This document shows positions 18,926 through 29,423 of a DNA stretch of 64,000 nucleotides, piece by piece; within the stretch, counting starts at the first letter, position 1, and each line of letters starts with the position of its first letter. This DNA is from DSSB01 sp046346845 (GTDB lineage Bacteria; UBA10199; DSSB01), in NCBI GenBank assembly GCA_046346845.1, contig JAXMHH010000001.1:310001-374000 (forward strand). Reading direction: 5' to 3'. The notes under the pieces were generated by a model that worked only from the letters and a program-made list of their open reading frames with translations, did not search any database and was not told the origin of the DNA. The position numbers were made by a program, and so were the translations under genes.

Positions 18926-18940
18926 GCAAACTCGATGCCA
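18926..18940 (-). promoter_or_regulatory. Sigma-54-type promoter, small-protein copy 2
   Basis: The leftward strand reads TGGCATCGAGTTTGC, preceded by TT: full -24 and -12 elements with a 10-nt GG-GC spacing. The AT-rich element at 18959-18995 lies 18 nt upstream, the same geometry as at 7971-8042. Confidence 0.6.
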
Positions 18941-18958
18941 AAAGACCTCCAGCATGCA

Positions 18959-18995
18959 GTAAAAATATTATTTAATTTCAATTAGTTAAAATGGA
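18959..18995 (-). promoter_or_regulatory. AT-rich upstream element, copy 2
   Basis: Aligns with 8004-8042 (see copy 1). The conservation of both sequence and distance implies a duplicated promoter cassette. Confidence 0.45.
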
Positions 18996-19035
18996 TTGGC
19001 CAAACGGTTGTTGGCCACCCTGGGGCCCCCTCCCC

Positions 19036-21096
19036 TCATTCGGGATCGGGCTGGGGCTTGGACTCCGGTTCCGGTTGTATCGAATAGCGGCTGGGCGCCG
19101 GCAATTTTTTCAAGGCCTCCAGGGCCGCCGCGACCGGGGCCTCGCAGGTCTGGTTGCGGCAGAGGTAGAAGGTGCTCCGCCCCTCTTTCAAAACCCGGCC
19201 CTGCAACAAGGGCGGAAAATCGGCCTCTGCCCGGCTGTAGGCCACGACCAAATTAGGATGGAAGTCCGCCCGCAGGGCGCGCAGGAACGCCTCGCCCTGC
19301 CCCTCGCCGCCCGCCAAGACGGCGAGCTCCGTCGCCCCGTCGGTCAGGTAATCGTAGGCGAGGAGCAGCGTCCCAAAGGCGGAGGGGTATTCGAAGGCGG
19401 TCGGGGCGAAGACCTCGAGGACCTTCAAGGCGCGCTCGCGGTGGGCGAAATCGGCGGTCAGGTCGTAGAGCCGCAGCAGATTGGCGGCGCTCACCCCGTT
19501 GGCGTTCGGCAAGGCCCCGTCCATGCCCTCCTTGCCCCGCACCAGGAGGCTGGGGTCGCTCCCGTCCGTAAAAAAATAGGCGCCGCCCTCCGCATCCCAA
19601 AATTTTTCGTTCTGGCGCCCTTGCAGCTCCAGGGCCCAGCGCAAGACCTCGGGCCGGAAGTCGCTTTGGTAGAGATCGATCAGCCCTTGGATCAGGTAGG
19701 CGTAGTCGTCCAACCTTGCGGCAAAGCGCCCCTCCCCGTCGCGATAGCGCGCCAGCAACTCGCCGCCGCGCTGCAGCTTGGAGCTCAGAAAACCGACGGC
19801 GCGGTGCGCGGCCTGGAGGTATTTTTCCTCGCCCAATACCTGGTACCCCAAGGCCATCGCGCGGATCATGAGGCCGTTCCAGGCGGTCAGGATCTTGTCG
19901 TCCTTGTGCGGATGAACGCGGGCCTCGCGGATCTGAAAAAGCTTGTCCCGCGCGGCCTTCAGGAGGGGAGTTTCTTTTTCGGCCCAGGCATACTCGCCCG
20001 CCAGCGAGAGGATATTGGTCCCGTATTCAAAATTGCCCCCCGGCGCGACTTGATAGACGCGGGTAAAATGCTCCAGCTCCTCGGGACTGAGCGCCTCGCT
20101 TAACTCCTCGAAGGTCCAGACGTAGAACTTGCCCTCTTCCCCCTCGCTGTCGGCATCCTCCGCCGAATAGAAGCCGCCCTCCGGATCGGTCATCGCGCGC
20201 AGGACGTAGTCGAGGGTCTCGCACGCGACGCCGCGGAACATCGGTTCTTTCGTCGCCTGGAAGGCCTCCAAGTACGATACGGCCAGCTGCGCGTTGTCGT
20301 AGAGCATCTTTTCGAAATGCGGCACCAGCCATTTCTCGTCGGTGGAATAGCGCGCGAAGCCGTAGCCCAGATGGTCGTAGATGCCGCCCCGGGCCATCTT
20401 CTCCAGGGTGAACTTGACCATCTCGAGGGCCCGCGGCTCGCCGCTGCGGCGGTGGATGCGCAGGAGCAGCGCCAATTGCTGGGGATGGGGGAATTTCGGG
20501 GCTTGCCCGAAACCGCCCCAGTAGGGATCGAAGCTCATCAGGCTCTGCCGGAAATAATTCCCAAACACCTCCTCGCTCAACCCCACCCCTTCGGCCTGGG
20601 CCGACTTCTGCAGCTTCAGGTACTCCACGATGGAATCACCGGTCTCGACCACCTGTTCGGGATGCTCCCGCCAGACCTTGGCGACCTGGCCCAGGACGTT
20701 GAGGAAGAGCGGCTTGGGCCAGTAGGTCCCCCCGTAAAAGGGCTTGAGGTCCGGGGTCAGAAACATGCTGAGCGGCCAACCGCCGCGCTGGCGCATGGAA
20801 TGAAGGGCGCTCATGTAGATGTCGTCGACGTCCGGACGCTCTTCGCGGTCGACCTTGATGGGGATGAAATCCCGATTGAGGACCTCGGCGACCTCCGGTT
20901 TCTCGAAGGACTCGTGCTCCATCACGTGGCACCAATGGCAGGTGGAGTAGCCGATGCTGAGGAAGATGGGCTTATTTGCCTCCCGCGCCGCGCGGAAGGC
21001 CTCCTCGCCCCAGGCCTGCCAATGGACGGGGTTGTCCCGGTGCTGGAGCAGGTAGGGGGATTTTTCGAATTTCAGGCGGTTTTCCAAGGCTGCCAT
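19036..21096 (-). CDS. yyaL: Thioredoxin-domain protein of the YyaL/DUF255 (SSP411) family, 686 residues
   Basis: Residues 1-170 are the DUF255 thioredoxin-like domain with the diagnostic CHWCH (Cys53, Cys56) and GGWPLS and GGTYWP motifs. The rest is an alpha/alpha-toroid resembling N-acylglucosamine epimerase/glycosidase folds, with the family markers GYGFARYSTDEKW and EDADSEG. Full length for the family, no signal peptide. Biochemical role in bacteria unknown. The start ATG 21096 follows AGGAG and lies 9 bp after the acs stop, so it is the last gene of pepF-acs-yyaL. Confidence 0.9.
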   Translation of the reverse strand: MAALENRLKFEKSPYLLQHRDNPVHWQAWGEEAFRAAREANKPIFLSIGYSTCHWCHVMEHESFEKPEVAEVLNRDFIPIKVDREERPDVDDIYMSALHSMRQRGGWPLSMFLTPDLKPFYGGTYWPKPLFLNVLGQVAKVWREHPEQVVETGDSIVEYLKLQKSAQAEGVGLSEEVFGNYFRQSLMSFDPYWGGFGQAPKFPHPQQLALLLRIHRRSGEPRALEMVKFTLEKMARGGIYDHLGYGFARYSTDEKWLVPHFEKMLYDNAQLAVSYLEAFQATKEPMFRGVACETLDYVLRAMTDPEGGFYSAEDADSEGEEGKFYVWTFEELSEALSPEELEHFTRVYQVAPGGNFEYGTNILSLAGEYAWAEKETPLLKAARDKLFQIREARVHPHKDDKILTAWNGLMIRAMALGYQVLGEEKYLQAAHRAVGFLSSKLQRGGELLARYRDGEGRFAARLDDYAYLIQGLIDLYQSDFRPEVLRWALELQGRQNEKFWDAEGGAYFFTDGSDPSLLVRGKEGMDGALPNANGVSAANLLRLYDLTADFAHRERALKVLEVFAPTAFEYPSAFGTLLLAYDYLTDGATELAVLAGGEGQGEAFLRALRADFHPNLVVAYSRAEADFPPLLQGRVLKEGRSTFYLCRNQTCEAPVAAALEALKKLPAPSRYSIQPEPESKPQPDPE

Positions 21097-21105
21097 GCAT
21101 GACTC

Positions 21106-23096
<1,991 letters not shown>

Positions 23097-23100
<4 letters not shown>

Positions 23101-24827
23101 AGCGGCGATTCAATCTCGTCCATCAGGGTCTTTAGCATGCCCTTCTGGAAAGGGAGGAGTAAATTTCCGGCCCGGAAAAACTCCTTCAAGGGAAGGGTCC
23201 CGCCCAGCCGGCAGAGCTCCAGGTAATTTTCGAGGGCCCGCCCCTTGTCGCGCAGGCTTTGGGCCCAGAGCTGCCAGGCCCCGACTTGGGCGATCGCGTA
23301 GTCGATATAATAGAAAGGAACCTGGAAGATGTGCAATTGGCGTATCCAACGCCGCCGCTTCCACGCCTGCAGGTCCCCGAAATCGATCCCCGGCATGTAC
23401 TTGTTCTCCAGCTCTTCCCAGGCGGCCTCCCTACCCTTCGCGCCCGACGCCTGGCCCGAATAGACCAGGTGCTGGAACTCGTCGACCATGGCGATATAGG
23501 GCAGGAGCAGGATGCTCTCGGCGAGGTGCTTCTTGCGAAACAACTGGGCGTCCTGCGGAGCGTAGAACTCTTCGTAATAGGGCGCCGCCAGGAATTCCAT
23601 CCCCATGGAATGCACCTCGCAGGCCTCGAGGGTCGGGTGGCTGAGCTCGAGGAGCTCGATGTCCCGGCTCTCCCAAGCCTGGAAGGCATGGCCCGACTCG
23701 TGGAGGATCGTGGTGACATCCGCGGACTCGCCCACGCTGTTGAGAAAAATATAAGGCACCCGGTAATCGTAAAAACCGGTGCAGAATGCCCCCGGCGCCT
23801 TGCCGGGCCGGGCGGGAACGTCGATCAGGTCCCAGTCGATCATCCGCTGAAAATGCTCGGCCAGGCGCGGGGAGAGCTGCCGATAGACGCGCAGGGCCGC
23901 CCCGGTCTGTTCGGAGATCGGGACCTTCAGCCCCCCCACCTTCCATTCCGGAAAATAATCCATATCCCATGCCGAAACCTGGGAAACCCCGAGGCTCTTG
24001 GCCTGCCAGGCGCGGATCTTCCCGGCCAAGGGCACCATGACCTCGCGGATCTCCTCGCGGAACACCCGCACCTCCTCCGGCCCGTAATCGAGCCGCCGCA
24101 TCTTTTGGTAGGCCAAGGGGATGAAATTTTCATGCCCCAGGGTCCTGGCCATCTCCCCGCGGTAGCCGATGGCTTCGTCGTAGATTCCCTCGAGGGCATC
24201 CCGGTTGTTCAGAAACCAGGAGGCGTAGCTGCGATAGCTGTCGCAGCGCAGTTTAGGATCGGGCGAGACCGCGAATTTTTTGATGTGGGCGAGTGGGTAT
24301 TTCTTTCCCTCCACCTCGAAAAAGGCCCCGCCGGAGAGCTTGGTATAGTCGCTCAGGACCTTATTGAGCTTGGTCTCGACGGCGACGTTCTTGGGATCGA
24401 AGGCGTCCTGGGCCAGCTGCAACTGAGCAAAAAACTGCTTTCCGTACTTGGCCTCCAAGGCCGGCCGTTCGGGCGAGGCGAGGAATTTCTCACGGACCTT
24501 GGCGTTCCACACCGAATAGACGGGCTCGACCTCCTCGCGGAGGCGCCGTTCCTCGGCCTCCACCGCCTGATCTTCCGTAAAGCGCTGGAAGGCCAGCTGC
24601 ACCAATTCAAAGTGGGTCTCGATATGGGACTTCACCTCGTTCCAGCGCCCCAAGGCCGCCTCCCAGGCCGGGAGCCCCTGCGCCCGCTCGACTTCGGCCA
24701 GGCATTCCTTCAAGAAACGCTCGGTGGCGGTTCCAGTGATTTGCGCCTGGTAGTCGTGAAAATAGCGATTGACGCGGCGTTTCAGTTTGGCGGTGACGGC
24801 GGTGATGGAATTCGGCAGTTCGGACAT
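23097..24827 (-). CDS. pepF: M3-family oligoendopeptidase F
   Basis: Zinc metallopeptidase with the M3 active-site motif HESGH near residue 375, a downstream Glu-containing helix (LELSHPTLEACEVHSMG), and the YDYRVPYIF and IDYAIAQVGAWQLW segments typical of the PepF/TIGR02289 group. It cleaves short peptides in the cytoplasm. About 576 residues, no signal peptide. The start could be GTG 24830 or the adjacent ATG 24827; neither has a strong ribosome site. First gene of the operon pepF-acs-yyaL, preceded by the palindromic element at 25025-25215. Confidence 0.92.
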
Positions 24828-25024
24828 CACTTGAGTTTAAACACCTTGAGTCCACCGAATCCAGCAAGAATTCGGGCGCGCTATCCAAATTTCGGCCCAC
24901 GCAGCGGCCGGCCTGAAACGGGAAAAGAACCCTAGTCCGTCGGGCTTTTGCCCCATCAGGAGGCGATGCTCAGCAAATTTCGGAATTTTCCTTGAAAGAA
25001 TCCTCAGGTCATTTCCTTGCGAGA

Positions 25025-25215
25025 GGCTAGAAACGGGGAGGTGCCCCTGTAAGGCAAAGGCAGGAAGGAGGGCGTAGGAGCGGCAAAAAAGCCGAGAGAG
25101 CAAATCAGTTAGGGGCTGACGAAGGAAGACCCTAACTGATTTTGCGAACCGGCTTTTTTGGCGCGAGTAGCCCGACGGGGCCGTGCCTTACAGGGGCACC
25201 TCCCCGTTTCTAGCC
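25025..25215. repeat. 191-bp palindromic element with perfect 32-bp terminal inverted repeats
   Basis: Bases 25025-25056 (beginning GGCTAGAAACGG) are the exact reverse complement of 25184-25215. Inside, a second near-perfect stem pairs CAAATCAGTTAGGG with CCCTAACTGATTTTG, flanked by AAAAAAGCCG and CGGCTTTTTT. The whole element could fold into one long hairpin. It lies just after the purA stop (25248) and could terminate transcription on either strand. No target-site duplication is evident. It is either a MITE-like palindromic repeat or an elaborate bidirectional terminator. The rest of the 420-bp gap (24828-25247) shows no gene. Confidence 0.85.
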
Positions 25216-25247
25216 GGGACGCCGCAAACCACGAAGGCTTCTGTAGA

Positions 25248-26540
25248 TTATTTAAATGGGTTTTTCAGCACAATGTGCTGTTGACGCGAGGGCCCCACCG
25301 AGACCGAGGTCATAGGCAATTCGAGAAGCTTCTCGACCTTCTCGACGTATTTCTTCGCCGCCGGGGGCATCTGCTTCCAGCGAGTCACTTCGGTCAGGTC
25401 TTCGTTCCAGCCCTTCACCTCTTGGTAGATGGGCTTCACCTGTTGGAGCTCCTCGACGGTCGCCGGGATGGTCTTCAAGGTTTTGGAGCCGAGCCGATAG
25501 CCGGTACAGATACGAATAGTCTTGAGCCCGCTGAGAACATCGAGCTTGGTCATCACCATGGAGGTGAGCCCGTTGGCCCGCATCGCGTGGCGAATCACTA
25601 CCAGGTCAAGCCAGCCGCAGCGCCGCGGCCGGCCGGTGGTAGAGCCGAACTCGCCGCCCTTCTCCCGCAGGTAGGCGCCGATGTCGTCTTCCAATTCGGT
25701 CGGAAAGGGCCCGCCGCCGACCCGCGTGGTGTAGGCCTTGGCGATCCCGACCACCTGGTCGATTTGGGTGGGCCCCAGGCCGCTGCCGCAGGAGGCATAG
25801 CCCGCCACGGTATTGCTGGAAGTGACGTAGGGATAGGTGCCGTGGTCGACGTCGAGACTGGTCCCCTGCGCGCCCTCGAAGAGAAGCTTCTTGTCCTTGC
25901 TGACCCATTTTTGCAGGAGTTCGCCGACGTCATCGACATAGGGGCGAATCTCGGCCGCCAAGGGGCGATATTCCTTGAGCAGGGCGTCGGCGTCGAAGGG
26001 CTCTCCCTGCAGCACTCCCTGGATATAGGCATTGCGCTCGGGCAGCAGGGAATTGAGGCGTTCGGCGAAGATCTCGGGAGCGACGAAATCGGCGATGCGA
26101 ATCCCGCGCCTGGCCACCTTGTCTTCGTAACAGGGGCCGATGCCGCGCCCGGTGGTGCCGATCTTGGCGTCCCCCTTCGCGACCTCGCGCAGCTTATCGA
26201 TGCTCTGATGATAGGGCAGAATGACATGGGCCAGATTGCTGATCCGCAGGCTCTCGGGCTTCTTGAGGTAGCCCGCCTGCTTCAAGGCCCGGATCTCCTG
26301 GAGCAAGACCTTCGGGTCGACCACGACCCCGTTGCCAATCACGCAAACCTTCTTGGGATGCAGGACGCCGGAGGGAATCAGGTGCAGGATGGTCTTCTTG
26401 CCGTCCACCACGAGGGTGTGCCCGGCGTTGTTGCCGCCCTGGAAACGCACCACCGCGTCGGCATGGGCGGTGAAGAAGTCGACGATCTTGCCCTTCCCTT
26501 CATCCCCCCATTGGGTGCCTACAATGACGACATTGGCCAT
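25248..26540 (-). CDS. purA: Adenylosuccinate synthetase
   Basis: Converts IMP, aspartate and GTP to adenylosuccinate, the first committed step to AMP. The N-terminal WGDEGKGK with catalytic Asp13 and the QGGNNAGHT motif with His41 are intact. GRGIGPCYEDK and TTGRPRRCGWLD are also present. 430 residues, full length. Its ATG overlaps the serA stop by one base (TAATG), so it is translationally coupled as the last gene of aminotransferase-serA-purA. Confidence 0.97.
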   Translation of the reverse strand: MANVVIVGTQWGDEGKGKIVDFFTAHADAVVRFQGGNNAGHTLVVDGKKTILHLIPSGVLHPKKVCVIGNGVVVDPKVLLQEIRALKQAGYLKKPESLRISNLAHVILPYHQSIDKLREVAKGDAKIGTTGRGIGPCYEDKVARRGIRIADFVAPEIFAERLNSLLPERNAYIQGVLQGEPFDADALLKEYRPLAAEIRPYVDDVGELLQKWVSKDKKLLFEGAQGTSLDVDHGTYPYVTSSNTVAGYASCGSGLGPTQIDQVVGIAKAYTTRVGGGPFPTELEDDIGAYLREKGGEFGSTTGRPRRCGWLDLVVIRHAMRANGLTSMVMTKLDVLSGLKTIRICTGYRLGSKTLKTIPATVEELQQVKPIYQEVKGWNEDLTEVTRWKQMPPAAKKYVEKVEKLLELPMTSVSVGPSRQQHIVLKNPFK

Positions 26541-28129
26541 TAGAGCTTCACTTCCTTCACGGAAATAATATTCGGCAGGGCCTTCAACTCGTTCAGGACC
26601 TCGGTGGGGACATGCTCGTCGACGTTGTAGAGCGCCAAGGCCTCGCCGTTGTCCTTGCTGAGACCGAGCTGCATGCGCGAGATATTGACCTGGTTCTTGC
26701 CGAGCAAGGTGCCGATATTGCCGATGACGCCCGGACGATCGTAGTTGCGAACCACTAGGATAGTGCCCTCGGGGACCGCCTCGAGGTAGAACCCGTCAAT
26801 CCGGACGATGCGGGGATTGGTCTTGCCGAAGGTGGTCCCGGAGACGAGGCGCTTGCCCGCGCTGGTCTCGAGGGTGACGCTGATCAGGCTGGCGAAATCC
26901 GCAGTCTCCTCGACCTTGGACTCGACCACCTTGATGCCGCGCTCCTTGGCGATGAGAGGTGAGTTGACGTAGTTGACGCTGACGTTGTCGAGCATCGGTT
27001 CGAGCAGGCCCTTGAGCACGCAGACCGTCATCGGTGCCAGGGGAAACTTCGTGATCTCGCCTGTGTACTCGATGGTGATCTGCTTGGGGGTGCCTTCGGC
27101 CAACTGCCCCTGGAGCAGGCCCATCTTCTCGGTAAGCAAAAGATATGGTTTCAATACCTTGGCCAATTCCCCGGAAATACTAGGGAAATTCACGGCGTTT
27201 TTCACCTCGCCGGTGCTGAAATAATTGACGATCTGCTCCGCCACCTCGATGGCGACGTTCAGCTGGGCCTCGTCGGTGGAGGCGCCCAAGTGCGGGGTGC
27301 AGACGACCCGAGGGTGCTTCACCAAGGGATAATCGGCCGGAGGCGGTTCCTTTTCGAAGACGTCGAGCCCGGCCCCGGCCACCCTGCCCTCTTCCAAGGC
27401 CGCCAGCAGATCGGCCTCGTTGACGATGCCGCCGCGGGCGCAGTTGATCAGGAAGACGCCCTTCTTCATCTTGGCGAAGCTGTCCTTGTTGATGAGGTTC
27501 CTAGTCTTGTCCATCAGCGGGACGTGGACCGTGATGTAGTCGGAGCGCTTGAACAGCTCGTCGAGGCTCACCAGCTCGATGCCCATTTGGGCCGCCGCCT
27601 CGGCGGTGAGGAAGGGGTCGTAGCCCAGGACCTTCATCTTGAGGCCCAAGGCGCGCTCGGCGACGATCTTGCCGATGTTGCCCACCCCGATGACGCCGAG
27701 GATCTTGTTGGTCAGCTCGCGGCCCACGAAGCTCTTCTTGTCCCACTTCCCCTCCTTCATCGACATGGTCGCCTGGGGAATCATGCGGGAGACGGCGAAC
27801 ATCATCGCCACGGCCTGTTCGGCGGTGGTCGTGGCGTTACCGCTGGGCGTGTTCTCGACGATGATGCCGTGCTTGCTGGCGGCCACGCAGTCGACGTTGT
27901 CGACGCCGATCCCGGCACGTCCCACGATCTTGAGCCTCTTGGCCTTCTCTAACAAGGCGGCCGTGACCTTGGTGTTGGAGCGGATGATCAGGGCGTCGTA
28001 TTCGGGGATGATCTTCTCAAGCTCTTCCGGCTTGAGCTCGGTCTTGACGTCGATCTCGAGACCCGGGCCGGCCCGGAGGATCTTGAGGCCTTCTTCGCTG
28101 AGTTTGTCGCTGACGAGTACTTTTGGCAT
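26540..28129 (-). CDS. serA: D-3-phosphoglycerate dehydrogenase
   Basis: First step of serine synthesis: oxidises 3-phosphoglycerate with NAD. Rossmann motif GVIGVGNIGK (about 145-154), substrate/catalytic segments ARGGIVNEADL and CTPHLGAST, then an intervening domain and a C-terminal ACT domain (about 455-529). This is the long SerA type, usually feedback-regulated by serine. 529 residues. It starts one base after the stop of the class V aminotransferase, which probably performs the next step. Confidence 0.96.
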   Translation of the reverse strand: MPKVLVSDKLSEEGLKILRAGPGLEIDVKTELKPEELEKIIPEYDALIIRSNTKVTAALLEKAKRLKIVGRAGIGVDNVDCVAASKHGIIVENTPSGNATTTAEQAVAMMFAVSRMIPQATMSMKEGKWDKKSFVGRELTNKILGVIGVGNIGKIVAERALGLKMKVLGYDPFLTAEAAAQMGIELVSLDELFKRSDYITVHVPLMDKTRNLINKDSFAKMKKGVFLINCARGGIVNEADLLAALEEGRVAGAGLDVFEKEPPPADYPLVKHPRVVCTPHLGASTDEAQLNVAIEVAEQIVNYFSTGEVKNAVNFPSISGELAKVLKPYLLLTEKMGLLQGQLAEGTPKQITIEYTGEITKFPLAPMTVCVLKGLLEPMLDNVSVNYVNSPLIAKERGIKVVESKVEETADFASLISVTLETSAGKRLVSGTTFGKTNPRIVRIDGFYLEAVPEGTILVVRNYDRPGVIGNIGTLLGKNQVNISRMQLGLSKDNGEALALYNVDEHVPTEVLNELKALPNIISVKEVKL

Positions 28130-28130
28130 T

Positions 28131-29270
28131 TTACCCTTCCATCAATACCTTCATGGCCGCGCCGAGGCCGACGCCCGCCGTGATCTTGTGTCCGTTTTCG
28201 ATGAGCGCCGATTCCACCGCCGCGAGGGCGTTGAGGATGTCCATCGGGTCGTAATAGCCGAGGTGTCCGATCCGGAAGATCTTGCCCTTGGCCTGGTCTT
28301 GGCCGCCTGCGATGGTCATATTGAACTTGTTCTTGAGCGTCTTGACGATCTTGCCCGCGTCCATGCCTTCCGGCGAGTAGACGGCGGTGACGGCGTCGGA
28401 AGGCGCGTCCGGCGCGAAGAGCTTGAGGCCCATGGCTTTCAAGCCCTCGCGCGTTGCCTTGGCTTGCACGGCATGACGCTTGAAGAGGTTTTCCAGGCCC
28501 TCCTGCTTCATCAGGCGCAGGACCTCTTGCAGGCCGATGATCAGCGAAACCGCCGGCGTCCAAGCGGTGGTGTTCTCTTGGATCGACTTCAGCTCGCGCT
28601 TGAAGTCGAAATAAAACTTGGGGAGGTCGCTCTTTTCGCAAAGCGCCAGCGCCTTCTTGCTGACCGAGGCGAAGGCCAAGCCCGGCGGCAGCATCAAGGC
28701 CTTCTGCGAACCCGTGATGAGCACGTCGATGCCCCAGGCGTCGGTGGGAATATTGACGACACCCAAGGCCGTGATGGCGTCGACGACCAGCGCCGTGTTG
28801 GGCATATTCTTTACGATCTTGGCGACCGCCTCGATGGGGTGGGCAACGCCGGTCGAGGTCTCGGAGGCCTGCATGAAAACCGCTCGGTAATCGTGTTCTT
28901 TGAGTTTTGCCTCGAGGAGCTTGGCGTCGACAGCCTGGCCCCACTCCACCTTGATGACGTCATGGGCGATGCCGTAGGCTTTGCAGATCTTCCACCAACG
29001 CTCGCCGAACTTGCCGCCGTCGACCACCAGGGCACGGTCGTTCTTCGACATCAGATTGACCACCGCGCCTTCCATGGCACCGGTGCCGCTGGCCGCGAAG
29101 ATCAAGACCTCGTTCTGGGTTTGATAGAGCCACTTGAGGCCTTCCCTCACCTCGGCGACGACCTTTTCAAAGGCCTCGGTGCGATGGTGGATGATGGGGA
29201 GGGCCATCTTGGTGAGAACCGATTCGGGGACGGGGGTGGGCCCGGGGGCCATCAGGCGGTAGCGGTACAT
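28131..29270 (-). CDS. Class V aminotransferase, probably acting on phosphohydroxypyruvate
   Basis: PLP enzyme of the alanine-glyoxylate/serine-pyruvate aminotransferase family: N-terminal APGPTPVP, ASGTGAMEG phosphate-binding loop, VDAITALG with the Asp that contacts PLP, and Schiff-base Lys190 in GSQKAL. 379 residues, cytoplasmic. Immediate coupling to serA suggests it supplies the phosphoserine aminotransferase step, as proposed for similar serA-linked enzymes in other bacteria. No canonical serC is in the window. An alanine-glyoxylate specificity cannot be excluded from sequence. Confidence 0.88.
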   Translation of the reverse strand: MYRYRLMAPGPTPVPESVLTKMALPIIHHRTEAFEKVVAEVREGLKWLYQTQNEVLIFAASGTGAMEGAVVNLMSKNDRALVVDGGKFGERWWKICKAYGIAHDVIKVEWGQAVDAKLLEAKLKEHDYRAVFMQASETSTGVAHPIEAVAKIVKNMPNTALVVDAITALGVVNIPTDAWGIDVLITGSQKALMLPPGLAFASVSKKALALCEKSDLPKFYFDFKRELKSIQENTTAWTPAVSLIIGLQEVLRLMKQEGLENLFKRHAVQAKATREGLKAMGLKLFAPDAPSDAVTAVYSPEGMDAGKIVKTLKNKFNMTIAGGQDQAKGKIFRIGHLGYYDPMDILNALAAVESALIENGHKITAGVGLGAAMKVLMEG

Positions 29271-29423
29271 AAATTCAAAACTCGCATCTCCCCGCCCGTA
29301 AGCTGTATCAAAAAAAGCCGTAACCTACTGATTAGGATACAAAAAACGACGCGGGAGACACGCTCCGGAATTAAGCACTCGGACCTTAATCACCCGGGGC
29401 GAAAACCGTCAAGGCATAAGTGC

